Below are positions 26,470 through 34,726 of a stretch of 64,000 nt of DNA, in pieces; the stretch's first letter is position 1, and each line of letters begins with the position of its first letter. The notes under the pieces were generated by a model. It saw nothing but the letters and a program-made list of their open reading frames with translations. It was not told where the DNA came from and ran no database searches. The position numbers were made by a program, and so were the translations under genes. Where the stretch lies: the NCBI GenBank assembly GCA_002491905.1, contig DKWV01000024.1:1-64000 (forward strand). Direction: 5' to 3'. The stretch is from Lachnospiraceae bacterium UBA7143 (GTDB lineage Bacteria; Bacillota; Clostridia; Lachnospirales; Lachnospiraceae).

Positions 26470-27894
26470 ATGCGGAAGACACTCTACTTAAAATTAATAC
26501 TGGCCTACATTATTTTCGGGCTGTTTGGTTTTGTGGTGGTGGCTACCTTTGTGTCTGACATGACCCTCAATCATCTCACCAAGGAAAAAGCCGACGCCCT
26601 TTACCGGGAGGCTACGCTGATCGCCAACACCTACGCCACCGACCTGTACAATACCGAAGCGTCCCTGGAGTCGGTGAAGACACAGTTAGACGCGCTGGAC
26701 ACCTACTTAAATGCCACCATTTGGATCATCAATCCTTCCGGGCGTATGATTCTGGACTCTTCCGCACCGGTGGATGTGGAAAATGAAGTTGTTGTGGAAA
26801 ATTTTGACCCCACGATTACGGCCGGTTCTTACTACACGGTCGGCGACTTTTTCAGCACCTTTGACGAGGAGATGCTGAGTGTCTTCGCCCCCATTACTTC
26901 CGACTATAAGGTGAAGGGTTATGTAGTAATCCACGCCTCCCTTAACAGCATACGGACCGAGACGAACCAGCTTTTAAATATTTCTTATATTATGCTCCTT
27001 ATCCTTTTTTTACTGTCCCTGATTATCCTGATCTTTTTCACGGAGATGGTTTATATTCCCCTGCGCAAGATTACGGAAGCGACGGAGCAGTTCGCCAGCG
27101 GCAACATGCACTATGAGTTCAATGTGGAAAGCGAGGATGAAATGGGCTATCTGGCCGCCACCCTGTCCTATATGGCCAGTGAAATTGCCCGTTCGGAGGA
27201 TGACCAGAAGAAGTTCGTGGCCAATGTCTCCCATGACTTCCGCTCTCCCTTAACTTCCATCGAGGGTTATCTAAAAGCCATGCTGGACGGTACGATTCCC
27301 CCGGAAATGTACGAAAAGTATTTAACCATTGTGCTGAACGAAACCAGCCGTCTGACGAAACTGACAAACAGCCTGCTGACACTCAACAACCTGAACACGA
27401 AGGGCATCATGCTGAACAGGACCGACTTCGAAATTAACGCCGTCATCCGCAATGTAGCCGCCACCTTCGAGGGCACCTGCCGCCAGAAAATGATCGGCAT
27501 CGAGCTGGTGCTCACGGGCGACGAGATGTATGTAGTCGCGGACGTGGACAAAATCCAGCAGGTTCTCTACAACCTCTTAGACAACGCTATCAAGTTCAGT
27601 CATCATGACTCTCTCATCAAGATCGAGACGACTGAAAAGCATAATAAAATTTTTATCAGCGTGAAGGACACCGGAATCGGCATCCCGAAGGATGATCTGA
27701 AGCTGATCTGGGACCGCTTCTACAAGTCCGACCACTCCCGTGGAAAAGATAAAAAAGGCACAGGGCTTGGCCTGTCGATCACGAAGGAAATCATACAGGC
27801 GCACGGGGAAAACATCAACGTCATCAGCACCGAGGGCGTGGGGACGGAGTTTATTTTCTCCCTGCCGAAGTCGGAAGTGGAGGATGATGACTGA
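26470..27894 (+). CDS. Sensor histidine kinase
   Basis: 474 residues. The first transmembrane helix (about 7-30) and a second (about 170-195) enclose an extracytoplasmic sensor domain of about 140 residues without a recognisable ligand motif. A HAMP domain follows. The phospho-acceptor helix is FVANVSHDFRSPLTSIEGYL (His near 256). The ATP-binding domain has the N box (LYNLLDNAIKFS), DTGIGIP, and GTGLGLSI. It ends 11 bp from the convergent trmL gene. Partner of the regulator at 25723. Confidence 0.92.
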   Translation: MRKTLYLKLILAYIIFGLFGFVVVATFVSDMTLNHLTKEKADALYREATLIANTYATDLYNTEASLESVKTQLDALDTYLNATIWIINPSGRMILDSSAPVDVENEVVVENFDPTITAGSYYTVGDFFSTFDEEMLSVFAPITSDYKVKGYVVIHASLNSIRTETNQLLNISYIMLLILFLLSLIILIFFTEMVYIPLRKITEATEQFASGNMHYEFNVESEDEMGYLAATLSYMASEIARSEDDQKKFVANVSHDFRSPLTSIEGYLKAMLDGTIPPEMYEKYLTIVLNETSRLTKLTNSLLTLNNLNTKGIMLNRTDFEINAVIRNVAATFEGTCRQKMIGIELVLTGDEMYVVADVDKIQQVLYNLLDNAIKFSHHDSLIKIETTEKHNKIFISVKDTGIGIPKDDLKLIWDRFYKSDHSRGKDKKGTGLGLSITKEIIQAHGENINVISTEGVGTEFIFSLPKSEVEDDD

Positions 27895-27904
27895 AATAGT
27901 CAAT

Positions 27905-28396
27905 CTATCGCCATGACAGTCTGTGCAGCTCCCCTTCTGTCTGCATCCCCGTAAACCCGTTCTGCCGCAGGGCTTCATACAGCACAATCGCCACAGAATT
28001 GGAAAGGTTCAGTGACCGAATCTCCTCCATCATCGGGATGCGGATGCACGTCTCCTCATTCTCCACCAGAAGTTCCTCCGGAATCCCGGCGCTCTCCTTG
28101 CCGAACATAATATAATCGTCCTGCCCGAAATCCGCCTCTGTGTAGAGGCGTTTCGCCTTCGTGGTGGCATACCAGATTTTCGCGCCGTGATGCTTCTCCC
28201 GAAACTCCTGAAAGTTGATATAGCGGGTCACATTAAGCTGCTCCCAGTAGTCCATGCCGGCCCGTCTGATGGATTTTTCATCCAGACGAAAACCCAATGG
28301 CTCAATCAAATGGAGCGCCGTACCTGTCGCTACACAGGTACGGCCGATATTCCCCGTATTCGCCGGAATTTCCGGCTGATGTAAGATAATGTGCAT
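27905..28396 (-). CDS. trmL: tRNA (cytidine/uridine-34 2'-O)-methyltransferase
   Basis: 163 residues. The start at 28396 overlaps the stop of the aminotransferase by one base (TAATG), giving the N-terminus MHIILHQPEIPANTGNIGRT typical of TrmL. SPOUT-fold motifs follow: LHLIEPLGF, then DYIMFGKESAGIPEELL and IRIPMMEEIRSLNLSNSVAI, which form the knot and the SAM site. It methylates the wobble ribose of certain leucine tRNAs. An earlier in-frame start at 28504 lies inside the aminotransferase gene and is unlikely. It ends an operon that starts near 32500. Confidence 0.92.
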   Translation of the reverse strand: MHIILHQPEIPANTGNIGRTCVATGTALHLIEPLGFRLDEKSIRRAGMDYWEQLNVTRYINFQEFREKHHGAKIWYATTKAKRLYTEADFGQDDYIMFGKESAGIPEELLVENEETCIRIPMMEEIRSLNLSNSVAIVLYEALRQNGFTGMQTEGELHRLSWR

Positions 28397-29565
28397 TACT
28401 TCTCTCCACGCAATCTGCTGACAAAATCCGAAAGCTTCCCGATCGCCAGTTTCAGGTTGTCCAGGGAGTAAGCGTAAGAAATCCGCAGATACCCCTCGCC
28501 GCATTCACCGAACGCCGTCCCCGGCACCACAGCCACCTTCTCCTCCGCCAGAAACCGCTCCGCAAATTCCTCGCTGGTCATACCGAACTCCTTGATGCAT
28601 GGGAACACATAAAATGCTCCAAAAGGCTCGAAGCAGGACAGCTTCATCTCCCGGAAGGCATTCATCAGATATCTTCTTCTCTGATTGTAAGCCATGCACA
28701 TTTCCCGCACATCGTCATCCCCGTTGCGAAGTGCCTCCACCGCCGCATACTGGCTGGTGGTGGGCGCACACATGATGGCAAACTGGTGGAGCTTCACCAT
28801 CTGCTGCAGAATCTCCCTCGGGCCGCAGGCATAACCGAGTCTCCAGCCGGTCATCGCATATGCCTTGGAGAATCCGTTAATCAGGATCGTTCTCTCCTGC
28901 ATACCTTCCATCTCTATGATGGACACATGTTTTTCCTTGTAGGTCAGCTCCGCATAAATCTCATCGGACATGACAAGTATGTCATGTTTTCTGATAACTT
29001 CCGCAATCTCCTCCAGATCCTTCCGCTCCATAATGGCTCCCGTCGGATTATTCGGGAAGGGCAGAATCAGTATCTTGGTCTTTTCCGTGATGGCGTCCTC
29101 CAGCTCCTTTGCCGTCAGACGGAACTCGTTTTCTTCCTTCAATTCGATAATGACCGGCACGCCGCCCGCCATAATAGCGCATGGCTCATAAGATACGAAG
29201 CTCGGCTGGGGAATCAGCACCTCGTCTCCGGGATTAATCACCGCACGCAGCCCGATATCAATCGCCTCGGAACCCCCTACCGTGATCAACACTTCATGCT
29301 GCGGATCGTAAGCGACACCCTGCTTTCTCTTTATGTAATTGCAGATTTCCTGCCTCAATTCTATCAACCCGCTATTGGAGGTGTAGAATGTGCGTCCCTT
29401 TTCCAGCGAATAAATACCTTCGTCCCTGATATGCCACGGCGTATCAAAATCCGGCTCGCCCACACCGAGGGATATCGCATCCTCCATCTCGCTGACAATG
29501 TCAAAAAACTTTCGGATACCCGAAGGCTTCAGCCCTACTGCCTGTTTTGATAACATATCTCTCAC
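28396..29565 (-). CDS. Class I/II PLP-dependent aminotransferase
   Basis: 389 residues, fold type I. Features include ISLGVGEPDFDTP near the N-terminus, VGGSEAIDIGLRA, FPNNPTGAIM, MSDEIYAEL, and the PLP lysine in LINGFSKAYAMTGWRLGYA. The start is a GTG at 29565 behind GAAGGTG, overlapping the Lrp stop by 4 bases; an ATG three codons later is possible. Aromatic or aspartate-type substrates are typical of close relatives, but I cannot fix the substrate. Coupling to the Lrp-family gene upstream suggests regulation by an amino acid. Confidence 0.88.
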   Translation of the reverse strand: MRDMLSKQAVGLKPSGIRKFFDIVSEMEDAISLGVGEPDFDTPWHIRDEGIYSLEKGRTFYTSNSGLIELRQEICNYIKRKQGVAYDPQHEVLITVGGSEAIDIGLRAVINPGDEVLIPQPSFVSYEPCAIMAGGVPVIIELKEENEFRLTAKELEDAITEKTKILILPFPNNPTGAIMERKDLEEIAEVIRKHDILVMSDEIYAELTYKEKHVSIIEMEGMQERTILINGFSKAYAMTGWRLGYACGPREILQQMVKLHQFAIMCAPTTSQYAAVEALRNGDDDVREMCMAYNQRRRYLMNAFREMKLSCFEPFGAFYVFPCIKEFGMTSEEFAERFLAEEKVAVVPGTAFGECGEGYLRISYAYSLDNLKLAIGKLSDFVSRLRGEK

Positions 29566-30044
29566 GGTGACACCTTCTCTCTTGTATCTTCATATTTCTT
29601 TGCCAGGATCGTGCCGTGGTCCTTATACTTTTTCAGAATGAAATGGGTAGCCGTGCTCAAAACGGAATCCAGTGTGGAAAGCTTGTCGGACACAAAACCG
29701 GATATCTCCTTTAAGGACTTTCCCTCCAGCGTAACGAGCAGATCATACCCGCCGGAAATCAGATACACGGAGGTCACCTCCGGGTACTTGTAGATCCGCT
29801 CCGCAATGTTGTCAAAGCCCTGTCCCCTCTGGGGTGTCACCCGCACCTCAATCAGCGCGGACACCTTCTCGATCGAAGTCTTCTCCCAGTCGACCATCGT
29901 GTGGTACCCGCATATAATTCCTTCATCCTCCAATGCCTGCAGCTCATTCACCACATCAATCTCATCCACTCCGAGTATCACCGCCAACTCCTTTAAGTCA
30001 ATACGGCTGTTCCTTTCTATGATTTTCAGCAATTCTTCTCTCAT
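29562..30044 (-). CDS. Lrp/AsnC family transcriptional regulator
   Basis: 160 residues from the ATG at 30044, directly behind GAGGAGGAG; an ATG 8 codons earlier overlaps the previous gene and lacks an RBS. The N-terminal HTH is RNSRIDLKELAVILGVDEID with ELQALEDEGIICGY. The C-terminal RAM domain (IEVRVTPQRGQGFDNIA, VYLISGGYDLLVTLEGKSL) usually binds an amino acid and forms octamers. The 4-bp overlap with the aminotransferase implies that it controls amino acid turnover through that enzyme. Confidence 0.92.
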   Translation of the reverse strand: MREELLKIIERNSRIDLKELAVILGVDEIDVVNELQALEDEGIICGYHTMVDWEKTSIEKVSALIEVRVTPQRGQGFDNIAERIYKYPEVTSVYLISGGYDLLVTLEGKSLKEISGFVSDKLSTLDSVLSTATHFILKKYKDHGTILAKKYEDTREKVSP

Positions 30045-30067
30045 GTTTTCTCCTCCTCTTTTTGCCA

Positions 30068-30703
30068 TTACCTCGGCTTATTCAAATAACTTTTTCTCCC
30101 TTCATTGTAGAGCGCCCTGTCATTCCCCCGCGTTGTCCTGCCAATCACCACTGCCGGAATCCCCTCCCGCAAAAGCGCTTCCACAAGGGCATTTCCGTTC
30201 TCCGCCGTCATAACAAGGCATCCGCCCGACAGAAGTTCATAGGGATTTTCCCCGAAAACCTCACAGATCTCTACCGTCTCCTGCCTGACAGGTATTTTCC
30301 TTAAATCCGCTTCCAGTCCGACGCCGGCTTCCTCCGCCATCTCCCACAGCCCCGCGAAAATGCCGCCCCGGGAAACAGCCTGTATGCCGCAGACGCCGGA
30401 CTTCATGGCGGTGGCGGCCTCCGGTATCACTGACAGATATCGGTCAAAGGCGGCGGCCTCCTCAATCATACGCGCCGGAAACCGCTCCCGCAGCCTATCG
30501 TAGTTTTCTCTGGCGAGTCTGGCCGTTCCCTCCAGACCGATCCATTTGCTCACCACAATGTCCTGACCCGCACCTGCTGTCTGCGTCAAAACGGCGCAGT
30601 CTTTCCCCAGCCCTGCGCCATTTCCTATTTCCCGTCTATAATGTTTTTTCTTTTCCGACGAAGAACGCTCCGACACGTTCTCCGACATTTTTTCCTGTCT
30701 CAT
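30068..30703 (-). CDS. AIR-synthase-related protein, C-terminal domain only
   Basis: 211 residues when started at 30703, just after the VanW stop; an ATG at 30688 is an alternative. After about 40 polar residues the protein is the C-terminal domain of the PurM/HypE/SelD fold. It has VVSKWIGLEGTARLARENYD, AVSRGGIFAGLWEMAEEAGV, IPVRQETVEICEVFGENPYE and LLSGGCLVMTAENGNALVEA. The N-terminal ATP-binding half of about 130 residues is missing, with only a short GAGLGKDCAVL trace of it. Whether it is active alone is unclear. Same operon as vanW and lrp. Confidence 0.75.
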   Translation of the reverse strand: MRQEKMSENVSERSSSEKKKHYRREIGNGAGLGKDCAVLTQTAGAGQDIVVSKWIGLEGTARLARENYDRLRERFPARMIEEAAAFDRYLSVIPEAATAMKSGVCGIQAVSRGGIFAGLWEMAEEAGVGLEADLRKIPVRQETVEICEVFGENPYELLSGGCLVMTAENGNALVEALLREGIPAVVIGRTTRGNDRALYNEGRKSYLNKPR

Positions 30704-30713
30704 GCTGTATGCC

Positions 30714-32324
30714 TTATTCTTCGTAGGATTCCTCCACCGGGGGCGGTGCCTCCGGCTGCTGCGCCGCCTGTTCTGCTGTCTGTTGCGCGGCCTGTTCTGC
30801 TGCCGCCTGCTGTGCGGCTGCCTGGTCCGCTGCCGCGCGATCCGCCGCTGCCTGCTGTGCCGCCGCCGCTGCAGCCTGTATCGCTCCGGGATCCCCGCCG
30901 CGGTACGCACCAGCCACCGCCTTGACCTGATCCACACTGCCCGACGCCACAGCTGCCATAATCGCATTATACGCTCCCGGGTCTTCTGTCGCCACTCCCA
31001 CCGTCGCGCTTCTGGGCGCTTTCATGTAACTGCTGCTGTTCACCTGCTCACGGCTCACTTCCTCGCCGTTTTCCTTCACGATCTTCCACAGTCTCGCCTT
31101 ATATCCCACATGGGCGGACTGCACGGTGCAATATCCTACAGGCATGGACGCATCCGTGTAGATCACTTCCGAATCCGGCTCAATTCTCTCAAGAACTTCG
31201 CTCTCGTAGATTACCTCCCGGCTGCTGTCCCTCGTTTCCAGTCCATAGATCGTGAACGTAATCTGCTTTTCAGGTGTCGTATAGCCGTCAATATAAACCG
31301 GATAGTCCAGATTGTTCTTAAATTTAAAATCTTTGCCGGAGGACTCCGCAATAGCAGCATCCGCGGAAGGATCGACATAAGTGACAATCATAGAGTGGTT
31401 GTAACGCTCAACCACCTCAAGCTCCGCCTGCAGCACCGCGTTGTAAAGTGTGGTCGATACCTGACAGATACCGCCGCCCAGGCTGTCAACCACCTGCCCG
31501 TTCAGATACGAAGCCGCCATATGGTAACCGTTCTCCTCCGTAAACGGCGTAATTGTCTCGAGCGTTGAAATTTCATCTCCAGGATACAGGGTAATCCCGT
31601 TGAGTAGTCTGCAGCCGTTTGCCACATTTGCGCTTCTCGCTTCGCCGGAAGTGGCAAAACTAGTGGTAAAGGTTCCCAGGACATCCTTCACCTTCTCCAG
31701 GTCTTCTACTCTGCCCTGAGGCTCCTGCGTCTCAACCAGTACATCCAGATCGCAGGCGCCGCCCGTCCACTCATCCGTCAGGTACTCATACACACTCTCT
31801 ACCGTACCGTCCCGGTCCACCACGCGGCCCGTCTGTCCCTCTGTCACCTCAAAGCCGGTTTCCGTCTTATGCAGACTCGCGTTGACAGCTTCCTGATCAT
31901 ACTGACCGGCATTTTCCTCAATCAGTGTGCGAATCCTATCCTTATCAAAGTCAAATTTTACCCGGTAAACCCTGTTCTTATATTCCAGATCCCGCAGCTC
32001 TTTATAGCATTGCAGGACATCCCCGTCCCGGCCAAAGCTGGCGGCCTCCTCCAGAATTTCGCGGTTGCCCCACTTTAAGCCCAAATCCGCCGCGGAGGCA
32101 GTAATCTCTCCCCCCTCCGGGGCATGCAGCGTAATCTTTGTGTCGCCAAAGGTTGCGACATACGCCTCTATCTCCGCTTCCGCCTCGTCCTCTGTCAGTC
32201 CTGAGATATCTATATCATCCACATAGATTCCCGTCTCAATCTTTCCTTCACGGGCCTGCACAGGCACAACAATAAGCGCAGCCGCAGCAAATGCCGCCGA
32301 GACCATCACAGATAATTTTTTCAT
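30714..32324 (-). CDS. VanW family exported protein with Ala/Gln-rich tail
   Basis: 536 residues from the ATG at 32324, which yields a clear signal peptide (KKLSVMVSAAFAAAALIVV, cleavage after VQA). A peptidoglycan-binding-like region (about 30-200) is followed by the VanW domain, with TTSFATSGEARSANVANGC, YHMAASYLNG and GGGICQVSTTLYNAV. A G5-like beta segment comes next. The last 70 residues are made almost wholly of Ala, Gln, Asp and Glu in short AAAxQA-type repeats, ending Pro-rich. VanW proteins are cell-envelope proteins of unknown biochemical function; a link to glycopeptide resistance is not implied here. Confidence 0.88.
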   Translation of the reverse strand: MKKLSVMVSAAFAAAALIVVPVQAREGKIETGIYVDDIDISGLTEDEAEAEIEAYVATFGDTKITLHAPEGGEITASAADLGLKWGNREILEEAASFGRDGDVLQCYKELRDLEYKNRVYRVKFDFDKDRIRTLIEENAGQYDQEAVNASLHKTETGFEVTEGQTGRVVDRDGTVESVYEYLTDEWTGGACDLDVLVETQEPQGRVEDLEKVKDVLGTFTTSFATSGEARSANVANGCRLLNGITLYPGDEISTLETITPFTEENGYHMAASYLNGQVVDSLGGGICQVSTTLYNAVLQAELEVVERYNHSMIVTYVDPSADAAIAESSGKDFKFKNNLDYPVYIDGYTTPEKQITFTIYGLETRDSSREVIYESEVLERIEPDSEVIYTDASMPVGYCTVQSAHVGYKARLWKIVKENGEEVSREQVNSSSYMKAPRSATVGVATEDPGAYNAIMAAVASGSVDQVKAVAGAYRGGDPGAIQAAAAAAQQAAADRAAADQAAAQQAAAEQAAQQTAEQAAQQPEAPPPVEESYEE

Positions 32325-32392
32325 AGCAGCCACTTTACTCCCCACTTCTTCCTGACCGAATCCCACACCATTCACAAAACACATTTCCTGTG

Positions 32393-32500
32393 CTAAAATG
32401 AATACAGCGCGGAAGCCAGCATCGGAATGACCATTGCTAAAACGACTATAATAATGATAATGGATGAAATGATTTTTTTCGTTTTTCTGTTAAACTTCAT
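32393..32500 (-). CDS. Small single-pass membrane protein (35 aa)
   Basis: A 35-codon gene starting at 32500 behind AGAGGTG. The first nine residues are basic (MKFNRKTKK), followed by one hydrophobic helix made mostly of Ile, Val, Leu, Met and Ala to the end. Basic-then-hydrophobic mini-proteins of this size (DUF4044-like) are common in Firmicutes and have no assigned role. It lies 68 bp upstream of vanW on the same strand and probably leads that operon. Confidence 0.65.
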   Translation of the reverse strand: MKFNRKTKKIISSIIIIIVVLAMVIPMLASALYSF

Positions 32501-32577
32501 GGCGCACCTCTACAAAACCTTACCGATTTTTTACTAACACAAAAAGGAATGCCTGTTTTGGCATAAAGGAATTATAT

Positions 32578-33195
32578 ATGAATTTGATACTTTTTGCAAG
32601 CACCCTGGCGTTGATAGTAGCCATTGCCATCGCCTCCTCCAAAAGCCAAAAAGCCAAGGCCGAAATGGAACGGGAGTTCTGGCAGAGAGAGCGTGCCGCA
32701 AACAATACCCGGCGCAAACCTCTGGATGATCTTCCCTATATTAAACTGCCGATGGAAATTTTTCCCCTGGAGCTTTTGCCGGATATTCCCCGCGTTGAGG
32801 ATTACCGGCAGATTATCCTTACCCTGAAAGATCAGCCCATCGTCAATTTCACAGGGCTTTCCAACACGGAGCTGAAACTGCGTTACGGCGCGCCCAATAT
32901 CAATCTGCTGACGACCTACGATCAGAATTACACCCTTCTTGCGCGCACCCTCCAGCAGTGGGCACAGGCGCTCTACGACAACGGCTATTCTGCGGAAGCT
33001 TGTCAGCTTCTGGAATTTGCCGTATCCACAGGCACGGACGTGAGCGCAACTTACCGCCTGCTCTGCCGGATTTATCAGGAAAACGGCACGCCCGAAAAGA
33101 TCAGGGCGCTTTATCCCGTAGCGGAGTCCCTGACTTCCGCCATGCAGAAGCCTATCGTCCGTATGCTGCGAGAATTTGATCAATCTTCCGACTAG
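32578..33195 (+). CDS. Membrane-anchored TPR-like protein of unknown function
   Basis: 205 residues, behind AAAGGAA. An N-terminal transmembrane helix (about 3-20) is followed by a charged helix and two or three helical repeats (YTLLARTLQQWAQALYDNGY, SAEACQLLEFAVSTGTDVSA, YRLLCRIYQENGTPEKIRAL) with TPR-like spacing. I do not recognise a named family. The 3' end overlaps the convergent exonuclease gene by 44 bp. It is the only plus-strand gene in this stretch, divergent from the small-protein/vanW operon. Confidence 0.7.
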   Translation: MNLILFASTLALIVAIAIASSKSQKAKAEMEREFWQRERAANNTRRKPLDDLPYIKLPMEIFPLELLPDIPRVEDYRQIILTLKDQPIVNFTGLSNTELKLRYGAPNINLLTTYDQNYTLLARTLQQWAQALYDNGYSAEACQLLEFAVSTGTDVSATYRLLCRIYQENGTPEKIRALYPVAESLTSAMQKPIVRMLREFDQSSD

Positions 33196-33868
33196 CCTCG
33201 CTGCGGGTCAGACTCTCGATCTCATAGTCTACTACCAGTTTATGCCTGTCCAACAGTTTATATAACTGTTCTTTTTGCGGAACCGTAAGCGGCGTATCCC
33301 GTTTCGCCTGATATATAAGCAGCCTTGGCCGAAACAGACTCTTCTCTCCGGCCTCTTCCTCTTTTTCAAAAAATTCTTCCGAAAGTTTTCGGTACAGCAT
33401 GGTTGTAGCCCTGGCATCCTCCAAAGCCCTGTGCGCGCTGTGGGGAATTTCATAATGCTTACAGAGCGCTCCCAGGCTGCGGCTTTCCAGATCCTTCAAA
33501 TATTTGCGCGCAATCTTTAGCGTATCAATTCCCTGTCTCTCAAAGGACAGCCTTTCATTCACAGCTGCCTTTTTCAAAAAGGAAAAGTCAAACAGCACGC
33601 TGTGTCCCAGAAGCACATCCTCTCCCAGAAAGGCAAGCAGCTCCGGCAAAAGCTCCTGGATCGGTCTGGCCCCCGCCAGTTCCCCGTCGTGGATCCCTGT
33701 AAGCTCCACGATACGTTCAGGAAGCTTTTTACCGGGATTGACAAAAGATTCCCATTCCGCCGTGATCCGGCCCTGCCTCACCTTCACTGCGCCAATCTCT
33801 ATGATTTTATCCCGCTTCGGGTCAAGCCCCGTCGTCTCCAGGTCAATACATATATAGGAATCTGTCAT
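33152..33868 (-). CDS. DnaQ-type (PolC-like) 3'-5' exonuclease
   Basis: 238 residues from the ATG at 33868 behind GGAGGAG. The DEDDh exonuclease motifs are all present: Exo I CIDLETTGLDPKRDKIIEIG (Asp and Glu in DLE), Exo II in LLGHSVLFDFSFLKK, and Exo III in HSAHRALEDARATTMLY. After the domain (about residue 170) a C-terminal helical region resembles the tail of stand-alone PolC epsilon-like proteins. It probably works in DNA repair or proofreading, or in nucleic acid turnover. Tail-to-tail overlap of 44 bp with the gene at 32578. Confidence 0.88.
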   Translation of the reverse strand: MTDSYICIDLETTGLDPKRDKIIEIGAVKVRQGRITAEWESFVNPGKKLPERIVELTGIHDGELAGARPIQELLPELLAFLGEDVLLGHSVLFDFSFLKKAAVNERLSFERQGIDTLKIARKYLKDLESRSLGALCKHYEIPHSAHRALEDARATTMLYRKLSEEFFEKEEEAGEKSLFRPRLLIYQAKRDTPLTVPQKEQLYKLLDRHKLVVDYEIESLTRSEASRKIDQILAAYGR

Positions 33869-34181
33869 TCTCTCCTCCACATGAATCCTCCGTCCCGCAT
33901 TCGGCACGGTTTACTGCCATAACGCACACCGAAAATCTCCGGCAGGGATATATTTTATGTCCCGTGGAATATTCTCCATGTTTTTGTGCAAAAGTCAACG
34001 CATTCCATATCCCTATATATATGCCACGCTTCCCTGTAATCTACTATATTTTGTAGTTTTTCTTCCAAATGTACAAAAAAAATATAACTTTCTCCCAAAA
34101 TATTCTGTAATGAATATCTTTATTAAAAATTGGAATATTTTTTCGCAGCAAATAAACTACAATAACAAAAAGGGATTACGA
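33869..34181. other. AT-rich gap upstream of the XRE regulator
   Basis: No gene seen. It contains short symmetric sequences that could be operators for the XRE protein: ATATTC/GAATAT with a 6-nt spacer near 34101-34118, and CTAC...GTAG around 34042-34057 with a further ACTACA near 34157. Transcription of the XRE gene must start within it. Confidence 0.35.
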
Positions 34182-34529
34182 ATGAAGACAAGGATAAAGG
34201 AACTCCGACTAGAAAAAAAACTGACACAACAGGCTCTTGCCGAACAGCTTGGCATTAACCAGACAAGTCTGAGCAAAATCGAATGTGGAGCCAGCATTCC
34301 CGACGCTCTGCTTTTGACCGATCTATCGCGCTTCTTTCATGTCACTACAGACTATATTCTATTGCTTTCCGAAGAACGTCTGACTGCAGATTTCCTATTG
34401 GCAGATAATATGTGTAATCTCAAAAAATACCAGCGTCTTATCACCATCTACCAGAAGATGACCCAGAAACAACAGGGAGACTTTTACAATTTCCTGTGCA
34501 GCATGTTAGGCATGAGCGATGATCTGTAA
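34182..34529 (+). CDS. XRE-family (Cro/C1-type) transcriptional regulator
   Basis: 115 residues from the ATG at 34182 behind AAAAGGG; longer in-frame readings lack an RBS. The N-terminal helix-turn-helix is RIKELRLEKKLTQQALAEQL with LGINQTSLSKIECGASIPDA, and the usual DLSRFFHVTTDYIL ends the domain at about residue 65. The remaining 50 residues are helical with no known ligand domain. It stands alone between convergent neighbours, so its targets are not evident; the gap upstream suggests autoregulation. Confidence 0.88.
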   Translation: MKTRIKELRLEKKLTQQALAEQLGINQTSLSKIECGASIPDALLLTDLSRFFHVTTDYILLLSEERLTADFLLADNMCNLKKYQRLITIYQKMTQKQQGDFYNFLCSMLGMSDDL

Positions 34530-34684
34530 CATAGAATCAGCCACCAGCGCGTGACGCCTTGCCTTTCTGTATATATTATTTTCTGTTTCACACAGCATGT
34601 CTAGTCAGATTGCCAGCGCCCTGTAATGCTTAAACCCCTTTGCTGTCGCATCTGATCTATGCGTTATATAACGTTTCTATCAAA

Positions 34685-34705
34685 GGCGGGATTAAAAATC
34701 CCGCC
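34685..34705 (-). terminator. Terminator after galT
   Basis: Perfect 9-bp arms GGCGGGATT (34685-34693) and AATCCCGCC (34697-34705) with a 3-nt loop lie 22 bp after the galT stop on the minus strand. The T run on that strand is short (TTTG), so efficiency is uncertain. It may also end the XRE transcript from the other side. Confidence 0.6.
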
Positions 34706-34726
34706 CCATTTCTTTTAAGTATCCTG

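Noticed and set aside
30702..31568. Plus-strand frame rich in Arg, Leu and Cys opposite the VanW C-terminus.
   Set aside because: Explained by the antisense of the Ala/Gln-rich repeat tail.
30714..32324. VanW homology as a sign of vancomycin resistance.
   Set aside because: No vanR/S/H/A/X-type genes lie nearby. VanW-domain proteins are common in susceptible Clostridia.
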